From: Gramella jeungdoensis
Lineage (GTDB): Bacteria > Bacteroidota > Bacteroidia > Flavobacteriales > Flavobacteriaceae
DNA: 64,000 nt
Direction: 5' to 3'
Assembly: GCF_023805255.1 (NCBI RefSeq)
Contig: NZ_JAMSCK010000005.1
Coordinates: forward strand, 124,001-188,000
The notes below the pieces were generated by a model. The model searched no databases. It saw only the letters and a list, made by a program, of their open reading frames with translations, and had not been told where the DNA came from. Shown here piece by piece: positions 54,553 through 63,900 of this stretch (its first letter is position 1; every line of letters begins with the position of its first letter). A program made the position numbers and the translations under genes.

Positions 54553-57500
54553 TTAAAATCCTAATTTAAATCCAATAGAGTAGATCTCTGAAAGCGGAGT
54601 GCTCAAACCTGCAAAACCATAGACGTTACTTCCCGCACTATACTGGTTTCCTTCAGGATCATAACCGTCATAAGGAGTCCATATCAAAATATTCTGGACA
54701 CTTGCCGAAACCGAAAAACTATCAGCTTTTATCGCATTAAGTATGCTTCCACCAAAATTATAACCCAGAGACAGGTTACGAAGTTTTACCCAGGATGCAT
54801 CCTGAATAAGAATTTCGGCTGCACGATTGTAGGCTGTTGAACTTCTGTAGTAGCTCTCGTCAATAAGTACTTCTTGAGTATTTGGAGTAAAACCACCACT
54901 TCCATCATCCATCACTCCATCAAGCACTGTAGTTTGATACCTGAATACGGTCGATTCCAGAATACCATTTCTTATTGAATTCCTTCTTCCGGAATCATAC
55001 AGATCTCCTCCTTCCTTCCATTCGAAAAGGAAGTCTAAATTGAAACCTTTAAAATTCACCCTATTCCCTAATGAAGCGATGAAGTCTGGAAACGCATTCC
55101 CAACTTTCACTCTTTCATCCAGATTAATCACAGGAAGGCCATTTTCATCGATATATCGTTGACCGTTCTCGTATCTCCAGGTGTATCCATAGAGACTACC
55201 CAGTTCATCCCCATCACGTATTTCTGAAGTAACCCCTGCAAAACCTGAATCTGCAAAGATCAGAGCCTCGATATCATCCGGTAAAGCCACTACTTCTCCT
55301 GTATTGGTAGCGAAGTTCAGATAAGTTTCCCAGGAAAGGTTATCATTATCCAGAATATCATAGGATACAAGTAATTCGTGTCCCCAGGATCTGAATTTAC
55401 CTGCGTTTCGAACAATACCAGCCAATCCTGTAGAATAGGCAGTTCCAACGGTGAATATCTGATTGTTTACAGTAGTCCTGTAATAAGCGTAATCAAATCT
55501 GAGTCGGTTGTCAAAAAACCTGAGATCGGCCCCAACTTCAAAAGACCTGTTTTTTTCAGGCAGAAGCAATGGATCTCCAACGGTAATATCAGACCTGTAT
55601 CCACCTGTTCCTGCAAAAGGGAAGTTAGAGTCGGCAACAAAATAGCTGCCTACCTGTCCAAACAAAGGCCCTTTACCCACTTCGGCCCAGGAAGCTCTAA
55701 TTTTACTGAAAGTCAATAGGTCTTCATCGTCATCTATCAAATTATGGAAATCATAGGCCAAACTAACTGATGGATAGAAGAAAGAACGGTTTTCCTTAGG
55801 CAATGTAGACACCCAGTCGTTCCTTCCGGTAAGGGTAAGAAATAACTCGTTGTTATAATCGAACTTAAGTTCGCCAAAAACACCAACGTTACGAATCTGA
55901 TCTTCGGTCTTGTTTCCGAAAATATTAATGGTGTTGCTAATATCATTAATTCCGGGAACATTAAGGTTTTCTCCTCTTATAAAGGAATAATCCCTTTTAC
56001 TGTCTGAGATCTGATTACCTAAGGTTAGGGAAGTTTTTAGATTATCAGTGAGTTCTGTATTGAAGTTTACGAGAAGGTTTGATTCCAATCCAAGGAAATC
56101 ATTGTATTGTTCTAATACAAAACCTCCTACCTGACTTCCCACATCAAGATCTGGCGGAACAAACCTGTTCCTGCGGTCGGAATAATTATCCACCTGAGCA
56201 GAATAGGTGATATTCATCCAGTCTTTGGGATTCCAGTTTAGCGACACATTCCCTATCCAGCGGTCAACATTATCAATTAACGGACTTTTTTCGAGTAAAT
56301 ATCTCGGGTTATCTATAATTCCAAAAGAATAATTTCGCTGAGTCCCATCGGGGTTTATATAGTCATTGATAGGAAAAGTTGCTGAATAATAAGAAAGTGA
56401 ACTAAACACAGATTTATCACCACCATTTCCTCGGGCTCCTCCACTATTCGCATAAGTTATAGAGCTATTGATATTAAAATTATCTGTTATTTTATACCCC
56501 GCCTTCATCCTTATATTCGTCTTATCGTAATAAGTATTTGGCAATACCCCTTCCTCGCTATCATTACCTACTGAAAAATAATAATTCAGTTTTTCTGTTG
56601 CCCCACTTACACTGGCATCAACCTGGGTAAGAATCCCAGTTCTAAAAAGATCATAAGGATCATAAAAACGATCATTGGTGAGATCAATCACCGTTCCATC
56701 TTCCTGGGTAAAGGAATCGTCGCTATATCGTGGTCCCCAGGAATAGAAAGATGTTCCACCAAGTCTTGTAAAACCGGTTTCGGTTTCAGGCGTGTAAAGC
56801 GTTCGAGGCTCTCCACCAAAGCCTTCCCTGAAAGTTGTCTGAAGCTCGGGGGTTTGAGTTATATCTTTAAAACTGGTGGAAGCAGAAATATTAACTCTTG
56901 CTTTTCCCTGTGTTCCTTTTTTGGTTGTAATCACTATCGCTCCGTTGGCTGCTCTTACACCATATAGTGCAGTAGCAGCAGCACCTTTAAGTACGTTGAA
57001 CGATTCGATATCCTCAGGGTTAAGGTCGGCAGCCCGGTTGGTGAATGAAAATTGCTCAGAACTGCTTGGTGAGTTTGACCCGGCACTTGGACGTACATCT
57101 CCGGCAAAGGTCGAATTATCCATGGCCAGACCATCAATAACTATTAAAGGCTGGTTCCCTCTTTGAGGGTTGATAGAGGTGATCCCACGAATAAGGATGT
57201 CAATTCCTCCACCCGCAGTACCGGAACTCTGGCTTATCTGAACCCCCGCTACACGGCCCTGTAGCCCCTGAACCGGGTTCGTATTACCTGTAAGGTTTAC
57301 CTCATCGGCTTCAACTTTGGTAACAGAGTAACCCAGAGATCTGGTTTCTCTTTCAATTCCAAAAGCGGTAACTACAACTTCCCCAAGAGCATTTTGATCC
57401 TGAGCAAGAGTCACATCAATTGTTGAATCTGTAACCGGAACTTCTTGAGTAATATATCCAACAAAGGAAAAAACCAAAGTACTGCCCTGAGGGGCGTCAA

Positions 57501-57687
57501 TTGAATACATTCCGTCATAATCGGTGGTAGTACCCTTATTGGTACCTTTAATTTGAATTGTCGCACCAATCATGGGAATGCCATTTTCGTCTATAACTTT
57601 ACCCTCTACCAGGTTTTCCTGGGCACTCAATATAAAACTGAACAGAGTAAAAAAGACGACAAAAAATGGAGTAAACTTTTTTGTCAT
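54553..57687 (-). CDS. SusC/RagA-like TonB-dependent outer-membrane receptor
   Basis: A 1044-residue TonB-dependent transporter: signal peptide (MTKKFTPFFVVFFTLFSFILSAQ), carboxypeptidase-regulatory-like domain (about 27-107; VEGKVIDENGIPMIGATIQI, YDGMYSID), a TonB-box-like EVVVTAFG, plug (about 120-225, with NPQRGNQPLIVIDG), and a 22-strand-type barrel ending in IGFKLGF. It pairs with SusD as an energised importer. No carbohydrate-active enzymes, sigma/anti-sigma or HTCS regulator adjoin, so it is an orphan pair. Upstream 57688-57963 has an A-to-T variant of the -7 box only. Confidence 0.95.
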   Translation of the reverse strand: MTKKFTPFFVVFFTLFSFILSAQENLVEGKVIDENGIPMIGATIQIKGTNKGTTTDYDGMYSIDAPQGSTLVFSFVGYITQEVPVTDSTIDVTLAQDQNALGEVVVTAFGIERETRSLGYSVTKVEADEVNLTGNTNPVQGLQGRVAGVQISQSSGTAGGGIDILIRGITSINPQRGNQPLIVIDGLAMDNSTFAGDVRPSAGSNSPSSSEQFSFTNRAADLNPEDIESFNVLKGAAATALYGVRAANGAIVITTKKGTQGKARVNISASTSFKDITQTPELQTTFREGFGGEPRTLYTPETETGFTRLGGTSFYSWGPRYSDDSFTQEDGTVIDLTNDRFYDPYDLFRTGILTQVDASVSGATEKLNYYFSVGNDSEEGVLPNTYYDKTNIRMKAGYKITDNFNINSSITYANSGGARGNGGDKSVFSSLSYYSATFPINDYINPDGTQRNYSFGIIDNPRYLLEKSPLIDNVDRWIGNVSLNWNPKDWMNITYSAQVDNYSDRRNRFVPPDLDVGSQVGGFVLEQYNDFLGLESNLLVNFNTELTDNLKTSLTLGNQISDSKRDYSFIRGENLNVPGINDISNTINIFGNKTEDQIRNVGVFGELKFDYNNELFLTLTGRNDWVSTLPKENRSFFYPSVSLAYDFHNLIDDDEDLLTFSKIRASWAEVGKGPLFGQVGSYFVADSNFPFAGTGGYRSDITVGDPLLLPEKNRSFEVGADLRFFDNRLRFDYAYYRTTVNNQIFTVGTAYSTGLAGIVRNAGKFRSWGHELLVSYDILDNDNLSWETYLNFATNTGEVVALPDDIEALIFADSGFAGVTSEIRDGDELGSLYGYTWRYENGQRYIDENGLPVINLDERVKVGNAFPDFIASLGNRVNFKGFNLDFLFEWKEGGDLYDSGRRNSIRNGILESTVFRYQTTVLDGVMDDGSGGFTPNTQEVLIDESYYRSSTAYNRAAEILIQDASWVKLRNLSLGYNFGGSILNAIKADSFSVSASVQNILIWTPYDGYDPEGNQYSAGSNVYGFAGLSTPLSEIYSIGFKLGF

Positions 57688-57923
57688 AATGAGATTTTTT
57701 GGATTAGATGAAAGGTAAATATAAATAAATATAAGTTATTAGTTAAAAAAATGATTAATACTCAGAAATGGGTAGATGAAATTAATCTTTTATAAAATCC
57801 TCAATCTCATTTTCCTACATTCATAAAATTTTTAAAATGTAACCCGGTATAATTAAAATTTATTCTGCTTCTAAATTATATTACCTTTATACGTCTGAAA
57901 AAGTAAAAGAACTCGTTCCCATC

Positions 57924-57931
57924 TAATTTTG
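57924..57931 (+). promoter_or_regulatory. Probable -7 element for the 57964 gene
   Basis: TAATTTTG matches TAnnTTTG and lies 32 bases before ATG 57964; no -33 TTG is seen at the usual distance. Confidence 0.4.
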
Positions 57932-57963
57932 CATAATCTTTGATGTGTTTTAAGAAAAACAAA

Positions 57964-58416
57964 ATGAAACTTTTTTATCTCTTAGTTTTTTTCTGTTGTG
58001 CAGTGAATGTCAACGCCCAGGAGTACTGGGACCGGGAAGATTTTGAAATAGGGAATCGCGGTATAGAGAATACCTGGAGAGAATATGGTTTTGTATGGCA
58101 AACTGAATCGACTTTTAACCTTCCGGATGGCAGCTTCTTACATTTAAAGAATGAAGTTCAGAAAAAACAGGTCGATATGCTTGCTATCATAGACAGAAGC
58201 AATCGCAATAAAATTCAACGGGAAATTGACCTTGGCTCACCACTCCCAAAGTCTAATAAAGAAAAAAAGTTGTTTGAAGTAACAGGTGAAGTAAGGGCTT
58301 ATGACAGGAACGATGTTTTCAACAATCCCTATTTCGCCAATCCTTTTCTGAACAATTACAACAATACTCGTGGTTTTGGAATAAGAAGGTATACCCCTTA
58401 CCGGTACGTCTACTGA
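57964..58416 (+). CDS. Small secreted protein of unknown function
   Basis: A 150-residue exported protein: signal peptide MKLFYLLVFFCCAVNVNAQ, then a charged, Asn/Arg-rich mature part (EYWDREDFEIGNRGIENTW; IQREIDLGSPLPKSNKEKK) ending in a Tyr-rich PYRYVY. No family recognised. I chose ATG 57964 since it places the signal peptide at the N-terminus; earlier TTG/ATG codons (57940, 57943) are close to the promoter. It converges on the CvfB-like gene with a 7-base overlap. Confidence 0.7.
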   Translation: MKLFYLLVFFCCAVNVNAQEYWDREDFEIGNRGIENTWREYGFVWQTESTFNLPDGSFLHLKNEVQKKQVDMLAIIDRSNRNKIQREIDLGSPLPKSNKEKKLFEVTGEVRAYDRNDVFNNPYFANPFLNNYNNTRGFGIRRYTPYRYVY

Positions 58417-59246
58417 TCTTTTAAGTGAAGACCATCTTCCCTAATATCGATCATACGCTGTTTATATAAACTCCCTGCCGCCTTTTTAAAACTCTTTTTA
58501 CTCATCTGCAGCCGTTCCTTTATTTCTTTAGGATCTGATTTATCAGAGACATTCATATATCCCCCGGCAGATTTAAGCTTATCAAGAATTTTCTGTGCAT
58601 TTGGCTCTATACTTCTGTAGCCAGGTCTCTGCAAAATAACATCTATCTTATTATCCTCCCTGATCTTTTTTATAAAGCCCCTTAAAGAATCGCCAATCTT
58701 CAGTGGTTTAAAAACATCATCATGATAGATGAGTCCTAAGTGAAGCTGATTAATGATAACATTATAGCCCAGTTCGGTCATATTACTAACAAGCAGATCT
58801 ACTTCCTCAAATGGTTCTACGGTAAGTTCAGAATTGTCAACAAAGGCATGTACTTTAGATGAAGCCGCAAGCCGCTCTGTTTCCAGATCGAGATAACAAA
58901 ATACAAGGTACTCTTCTCCCGTTTGCATGGGTATCACCTGCTCCTTAAATGGAACGAACAGGTGTTTCTCCAGTCCCCAGTCCAGAAAAGCTCCAAATTT
59001 ACTCACCTCTACACACCGGAGTTTTGCAAACTGATCCAGTTTTATTTTCGGCTCCAGGGTCGTGGCAACCGGGCGCTCTTCATGGTCAAGGTAAATAAAG
59101 ACTTTTATAGTTTCTCCCTCCTTCCAGTTTTGGGGTACATATTTATTGGGAAGCAATACTTCTTCTCCTTCATTATTTTCAAGATATACACCATGATCGG
59201 TTTCCCTTACCATTATCAGATCATGAAATTCGCCTAACTGGATCAT
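58410..59246 (-). CDS. CvfB-like S1 RNA-binding protein
   Basis: A 278-residue cytosolic protein with a series of S1-like OB folds and a C-terminal winged helix, as in CvfB of Gram-positive bacteria. Characteristic blocks are GVYLENNEGEEVLLPNKYVP, GAFLDWGLEKHLFVPFKEQ, LDLETERLAASSK and the GYMNVSDKSDPKEIKERLQMSKKSFKKAAG winged-helix segment (quoted in part). These proteins bind RNA and influence gene expression; the specific target is unknown. Start ATG 59246. Confidence 0.9.
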   Translation of the reverse strand: MIQLGEFHDLIMVRETDHGVYLENNEGEEVLLPNKYVPQNWKEGETIKVFIYLDHEERPVATTLEPKIKLDQFAKLRCVEVSKFGAFLDWGLEKHLFVPFKEQVIPMQTGEEYLVFCYLDLETERLAASSKVHAFVDNSELTVEPFEEVDLLVSNMTELGYNVIINQLHLGLIYHDDVFKPLKIGDSLRGFIKKIREDNKIDVILQRPGYRSIEPNAQKILDKLKSAGGYMNVSDKSDPKEIKERLQMSKKSFKKAAGSLYKQRMIDIREDGLHLKDQ

Positions 59247-59286
59247 ACTTTAAATTTAGCTTACAAAGATACTTTTATTCAGCCAC

Positions 59287-59325
59287 AAAAAAATCCGTTT
59301 CAGATTTTATACCTGAAACGGATTT
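59287..59325 (-). terminator. Terminator after the DUF2853 gene
   Basis: 13-bp stem AAATCCGTTTCAG/CTGAAACGGATTT with a 9-base loop; the A-run 59287-59293 is the U-tract in the minus-strand transcript. Confidence 0.85.
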
Positions 59326-59342
59326 CTTCCTTGTCTTTACGT

Positions 59343-59687
59343 TTATTTAAAAACCGATTCTTTCTTAAAATGTTTGGTCAGTAAATAATAGACCACAACT
59401 CTGTATTTGTTCCGGTTTGATTTTCCGTATTTTTCGAGAATCTGGTTCAAAGCTTCATTAGCTTTGGATTCATCAGAAATACCAAGTTTATTATCAATGA
59501 AATTTCTTTTTACTGTATCCAGTTCAGATTCGCTGGTAGAGGCAACTGTTTCAGCATCGGCATTATAGATACTCGGTCCCATCGATTCGGCTATCTTTCT
59601 AAGTAGATCTACATCGGGATTAGTTTCTCCAATTTTCGATTTCAGATCATCCAGATACTTTCCAACTTTTTCTTCAAGTTTACTCAT
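59343..59687 (-). CDS. DUF2853-family protein
   Basis: A 114-residue cytosolic helical protein with VGKYLDDLKSKIG, LLRKIAESMGPSIYNADAETVA and YRVVVYYLLTKHFKKE, the DUF2853 pattern. Structures in this family show a small helical dimer; function unknown. I chose ATG 59687 over the TTG two codons upstream (59693). A monocistronic unit bounded by a strong terminator. Confidence 0.85.
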   Translation of the reverse strand: MSKLEEKVGKYLDDLKSKIGETNPDVDLLRKIAESMGPSIYNADAETVASTSESELDTVKRNFIDNKLGISDESKANEALNQILEKYGKSNRNKYRVVVYYLLTKHFKKESVFK

Positions 59688-59755
59688 AATCAATTTTTTT
59701 AATTCGACATTATCGAATATAAAGATTATGATTCTTAAGAAATGTTAGGCTATGC

Positions 59756-61489
59756 TTAAGATTTCATAAAATTAAAATACTCAAGCAGAACTTCATCATT
59801 GATCTTCCGGGGAGTAAAAATCTCAAGAAGTTTAGGTTTCTCAGACGCACCGAAGAAACTCTCCAATTGTTTACGAACATCTTCCTGTGAGTCGGCTCTG
59901 AAATATTCAAAATTGTAAAGATCGCACACAGGTTTGGCATTCATATCGTGGACAGTCTCAAAATATTTGTCAAAATTCTCAGTATTCTTATTTCCTGGAA
60001 GGATTCTGAAAATACCACCTCCCTGATTATTAAGCACAATGATCCTGAAATTTGAAGGAATATAATTATTCCATAGGGCATTGCTGTCATAGAAAAAACT
60101 AAGATCGCCAGTGATCATTAAAACTGGTACTTCTGAAGTGACCGCAGCTCCCACCGAAGTAGAGATGCTACCATCAATTCCACTGGTTCCACGATTGCAA
60201 AATATCTTCAAACTTGGATGCCACTGGAATAACTGCGCATACCTGATCGCTGAACTATTCCCAAAATGAACAATGCTGTCTTCAGGCACAACAGGAACTA
60301 TTTCCTGCATAGCTTTAAGATCAGAATAAGGGATCTGACCCATATACTCTTCGTGCCTGTTTTGTCGTTTTTTCCTTATAGATTTCCAGTACTCTCCGTA
60401 TTCACTGTCTGTTTTCTCTGTAAGCGGAAGAAACTCTGAAAAGAATGAATTTACATCTGTTTCAAAATGTTTATTCAGGCAAAAGAATGTGTTATAGGCC
60501 TTTTTAGAATCTATATGCCAGTGATGCTTAGGATTATAATTCCTCAAGAATGCTTTTATCTTTTTAGACACTATCATCCCGCCAAATGTTAACAAAATAT
60601 CGGGTTGCAACTTGCCGAAAAGCTCTTCCCTGTTCCCGGCTTTTTCAATAGGACCGATAATGGTATCTATTCTCGTAAAGAATTCTTCCTGGTGAATATT
60701 TGAAGTAGTTTCGGTAAATACAATCACGCTGGGATCTTCAGCCAGGGTTTTGAGAAACTTCTGCTCTACAGCATTTGGCTGGGCAACTCCCACGATGACC
60801 ATTTTCCGTTTTGCACGGTTCCATTCATCGGCATAATGCTGAAGTTGTTTTTCTGAATAATGTCTCTCCTTAAGTTCGGGATATATTTGAATTGGCTGCA
60901 CTTCAATATTCTCTACCGTATCATATAAAGGCTCATAAAAAGGAACATTGATATGCACCGGTCCCTTTTCCTCTATGGCCTTATTAAGTGCAAGGTTCAC
61001 TTCTCTTTCATTATGTTTTTGAGCCTCGAATTGTTTTTGCTGAAGCTTGGGATCATTAGATTCCTTTTCCAACACCAGTTCAGAGTAAAGATTGGCCGAA
61101 TAAAGTATATGATTTTGAAAAACGTTCTTCTGTCTTATTGTCTGCCCATCCCCGATATCAATACGCTCCACCGGCCTGTCTGCCGAGATAACGACCAATG
61201 GAATATCACTATAAAATGCTTCGGCAATAGCCGGGTAGTAATTAAGCAACGCTGAACCCGAAGTGCACACCAGAGCCACAGGCTTTCCAAGTTGTTGTGC
61301 CATACCAAGCGCAAAAAAGGCCGCACAACGCTCATCAACAATACTGTAAGGGGTGATGTCGGTATGATGGGTAAACCCAATGGTCAACGGAGCATTACGG
61401 GATCCGGGAGAAATAACAACATGTTTTATATCTTTTGCCACGCATAAGGCAACTACCGAGCGAGCAACGGGTATCTTAGAATACTTCAT
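59756..61489 (-). CDS. menD: SEPHCHC synthase MenD
   Basis: This ThDP-dependent enzyme condenses isochorismate and 2-oxoglutarate to SEPHCHC, the first committed step of menaquinone synthesis. The sequence has HVVISPGSRNAPLTIGF, the DERCAAFFALGMA segment with catalytic Glu, FCNRGTSGIDGSISTSVGA and the ThDP-binding GDLSFFYDSNALWN motif. At 577 aa its length is typical. It follows menF by 50 bases, with the thioesterase gene before menF; the three form one unit. Confidence 0.96.
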   Translation of the reverse strand: MKYSKIPVARSVVALCVAKDIKHVVISPGSRNAPLTIGFTHHTDITPYSIVDERCAAFFALGMAQQLGKPVALVCTSGSALLNYYPAIAEAFYSDIPLVVISADRPVERIDIGDGQTIRQKNVFQNHILYSANLYSELVLEKESNDPKLQQKQFEAQKHNEREVNLALNKAIEEKGPVHINVPFYEPLYDTVENIEVQPIQIYPELKERHYSEKQLQHYADEWNRAKRKMVIVGVAQPNAVEQKFLKTLAEDPSVIVFTETTSNIHQEEFFTRIDTIIGPIEKAGNREELFGKLQPDILLTFGGMIVSKKIKAFLRNYNPKHHWHIDSKKAYNTFFCLNKHFETDVNSFFSEFLPLTEKTDSEYGEYWKSIRKKRQNRHEEYMGQIPYSDLKAMQEIVPVVPEDSIVHFGNSSAIRYAQLFQWHPSLKIFCNRGTSGIDGSISTSVGAAVTSEVPVLMITGDLSFFYDSNALWNNYIPSNFRIIVLNNQGGGIFRILPGNKNTENFDKYFETVHDMNAKPVCDLYNFEYFRADSQEDVRKQLESFFGASEKPKLLEIFTPRKINDEVLLEYFNFMKS

Positions 61490-61539
61490 AGAAGCCCAAA
61501 ATTACAATTTACAGGAAATTTCACACTTAGTTTTTGTGC

Positions 61540-62697
61540 TTATTTAACAAGAACTGCTTTCATGGTTTGAGATTTATTTACGGTTTCCATCCATTCATCA
61601 GCCGCATTTGAATCCCTTGTAATACCACCGCCTATATAAATTCTGGCATTTCCTTCTTTTAGTTTCATACAGCGTAAGTTAACATACAGTTCGGTTTTGC
61701 TGGAAATAGATGTGAATTGTTGATTTTCCTGATTTCTGGTATTAGAACTCCTTTTAGTTTCAGATCTCATATTCAGTTCGCCAAGGTAACCGGAATAAAA
61801 TTCCCTCGATTGGTTTTCATTTTCCAGAATAAACTGAAGAGCCTTCTGCTTAGGCAATCCGCATACGGCAGGAGTTGGATGAAGAGTCTTTATTAATTCT
61901 CCCATCTTTTCCGGGCCGGAAAAACTTCCTGTTATATCTGTTTTAATATGCAGTAAATTACCAGCTTTCGCAGAATAAGGTTTGGAAACATTCACAGCCT
62001 CAATATCCTTAATTTCATCAAGTGATTGCAGGATATAATCAGTAACGAACAGTTGCTCTTCAACTTCTTTTTTATCCCATTCCACCTCTTCAGTTCCCTT
62101 AAAAAGCTGGGTTCCGGCAAGGGCCATAGTCTTAAACCGGTTTCTTTCCACCTTCAAAAGGGTTTCAGGGGTAGCTCCCAGCCAGCATCCGGTTTCCGGA
62201 TGAAACCACAGATAAACAAAAGCCTGGGAATATTTATTCAAAAGTTTTTTGAATATTCTGATGGGATCGGGATCATATACCTGTACTCTCTCTGACCTTG
62301 CCAGAACCACCTTCTTAAAATCACCGGCCCTTATACGATCTATACCTTTCTGAACCAGGTTTTCATGGAGTTTCTGGTCTTCTTCCATGTATTCAAAATC
62401 GGTTCCCGAGGATAAATATTCATAAAGATCACTGTCTATACCTTCTGCTGAATTATTATCCAGTTCAAAAATTTCAGAATTCTCAAACGGTATAATATAA
62501 GAAAGATCTTCAGGATTGAATGGTGAAAAAACAAAGCCACTCTCCTTCAAATCCTTCACCGTAAAACATTCGGAGTTATTTTGAAGTATGGCTTTCACCT
62601 TATTTTCATTTTCTCCTGGTTTACGATAAGCCACAAAAGGTTTGTCCTCCTTCAATTGGGTTTTCAATTTCTGGTAAAAATCGGATGCCTCAATCAT
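61540..62697 (-). CDS. menF: Isochorismate synthase MenF
   Basis: The enzyme isomerises chorismate to isochorismate and belongs to the chorismate-binding family. Conserved blocks include FKKVVLARSERV, YLWFHPETGCWLGATPETLL, TMALAGTQ, HPTPAVCGLPKQKA, REFYSGYLGEL and IYIGGGITRDSNAADEW. Its 385 aa length is normal for Bacteroidota MenF. The ATG overlaps the thioesterase stop (ATGA). Siderophore-type isochorismate synthases are the alternative, but the menD neighbour settles the pathway. Confidence 0.95.
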   Translation of the reverse strand: MIEASDFYQKLKTQLKEDKPFVAYRKPGENENKVKAILQNNSECFTVKDLKESGFVFSPFNPEDLSYIIPFENSEIFELDNNSAEGIDSDLYEYLSSGTDFEYMEEDQKLHENLVQKGIDRIRAGDFKKVVLARSERVQVYDPDPIRIFKKLLNKYSQAFVYLWFHPETGCWLGATPETLLKVERNRFKTMALAGTQLFKGTEEVEWDKKEVEEQLFVTDYILQSLDEIKDIEAVNVSKPYSAKAGNLLHIKTDITGSFSGPEKMGELIKTLHPTPAVCGLPKQKALQFILENENQSREFYSGYLGELNMRSETKRSSNTRNQENQQFTSISSKTELYVNLRCMKLKEGNARIYIGGGITRDSNAADEWMETVNKSQTMKAVLVK

Positions 62698-63116
62698 TTC
62701 TTTTCTTTTGGAAGAGCAATGGTGGTTAATTTTACTATAGAGATAAGGTTCTCATTTTCGTCTGTAATCCTTATTTCAAAAAGTTGTGTGGTTCGCCCTT
62801 TATGAATAAATGATGCCCGGGCATATACATAACCATCCCTCACGCTTTTTAGATGATTCGCTGAGATTTCAATTCCGCGAACAAAAAAGTCCTTTGTATT
62901 AAGAAAAACATAACTGGCCATGCTTCCCACACTCTCTGCCAGTGCCACGGTTGCTCCTCCGTGAAGTACCCCATCTGGTTGATGCACTTTTGGAGATACG
63001 GGCATTTTCGCGATCATATAATCATCTCCAGCTTCCACAAATTCAATGTCCAGGGTTTCCATAAGTGTATTTTTGCAGGCCCGGCGTGAAAGCTCAATAA
63101 TTTCTTCTTTCGTCAT
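62694..63116 (-). CDS. PaaI-type hotdog thioesterase, probable DHNA-CoA thioesterase
   Basis: A 140-residue hotdog-fold acyl-CoA thioesterase. The HGGATVALAESVGS motif holds the catalytic Glu, preceded by HQPDGVLHGG; both define the PaaI/MenI group. Being first in an operon with menF and menD, it is the best candidate for hydrolysing the MenB product, 1,4-dihydroxy-2-naphthoyl-CoA, although other PaaI functions are possible. It overlaps menF by 4 bases and is divergent from the hydrolase gene across 45 bases. Confidence 0.88.
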   Translation of the reverse strand: MTKEEIIELSRRACKNTLMETLDIEFVEAGDDYMIAKMPVSPKVHQPDGVLHGGATVALAESVGSMASYVFLNTKDFFVRGIEISANHLKSVRDGYVYARASFIHKGRTTQLFEIRITDENENLISIVKLTTIALPKEKK

Positions 63117-63161
63117 CCTTTAAAGATTGGTTACTTTGTAAAAATACAAAACAGCAAAGAG

Positions 63162-63797
63162 ATGAGCACCGAGAAAAGTGTTTCCTATCAGATAAAAAAC
63201 AGTTATTCGGTTCTAAATGAGCCTACTTCCCAGACAAAAAATGTCTGGCTCGTATTTCACGGGATAGGATACTTAAGCCGCTATTTTCTGAAATATTTTA
63301 AACACCTTGATCCTGAAGAAAATTATATCATAGCGCCACAGGCCCAATCAAAATATTACCTGAATGGAGAATACAGGCATGTGGGAGCTTCCTGGCTTAC
63401 CAGAGAATACCTGGAGGAAGAAATTGAAAATGTTCTGAACTATCTGGATGCTGTTTACAAAGCTGAAAATTTATCAGAAGTCGATAACCTTAATATTCTG
63501 GGATATTCCCAGGGAGTTTCGATAGCTACCAGATTTGTAGCCAGAAGAAAAATTAATTGTAAAAACTTAATTATGCATTCGGGAAAGGTACCTCAGGAGC
63601 TAAGTCACGAGGATTTTGAATTTTCAGAGAATACTAAATTCAGTTTTATTTATGGGATTCATGACGAGTATTTAAATTCAGAAATTGTAAAAGTGGAGGA
63701 AGAAAGACTGAAGAAAATATTTTCTAAAAACCTTGAAATTCTAAGTTTTGATGGCGGGCATGAGGTAAATACCAAAATGATCTCAAAATTTGTTTAA
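63162..63797 (+). CDS. Alpha/beta-hydrolase (esterase/phospholipase-like)
   Basis: A 211-residue cytosolic hydrolase of the carboxylesterase/phospholipase type. The nucleophile is in the GYSQG elbow (Ser near residue 122), Asp in GIHDEYLN and His in FDGGHEVN complete the triad; WLVFHGIG is the oxyanion strand. Substrate unknown. It starts at ATG 63162, divergent from the menaquinone unit; TACTTTG at 63132-63138 resembles a -7 element one base short. Confidence 0.85.
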   Translation: MSTEKSVSYQIKNSYSVLNEPTSQTKNVWLVFHGIGYLSRYFLKYFKHLDPEENYIIAPQAQSKYYLNGEYRHVGASWLTREYLEEEIENVLNYLDAVYKAENLSEVDNLNILGYSQGVSIATRFVARRKINCKNLIMHSGKVPQELSHEDFEFSENTKFSFIYGIHDEYLNSEIVKVEEERLKKIFSKNLEILSFDGGHEVNTKMISKFV

Positions 63798-63826
63798 TTT
63801 CATGTCTTGGCTAATATCAATGCGAT

Positions 63827-63886
63827 CCGTCAGAGACGGAGAAGCAGTCTCCAGTTTGAGATTACTTCACTTCGCTCGTAATGACA
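63827..63886. repeat. Interspersed palindromic repeat element
   Basis: Two nested hairpins, CCGTC-AGA-GACGG (63827-63839) and GGAGA/TCTCC (63838-63852), followed by GAGATTACTTCACTTCGCTCG and TAATGACAG. The last part on the minus strand reads CATTACGAGCGAAGTGAAGTAATCTC (in parts), resembling the dispersed palindromic repeats that recur in many bacterial genomes. It sits between the hydrolase and the Nramp gene. Confidence 0.6.
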
Positions 63887-63900
63887 GTTAAAAAATTCAA

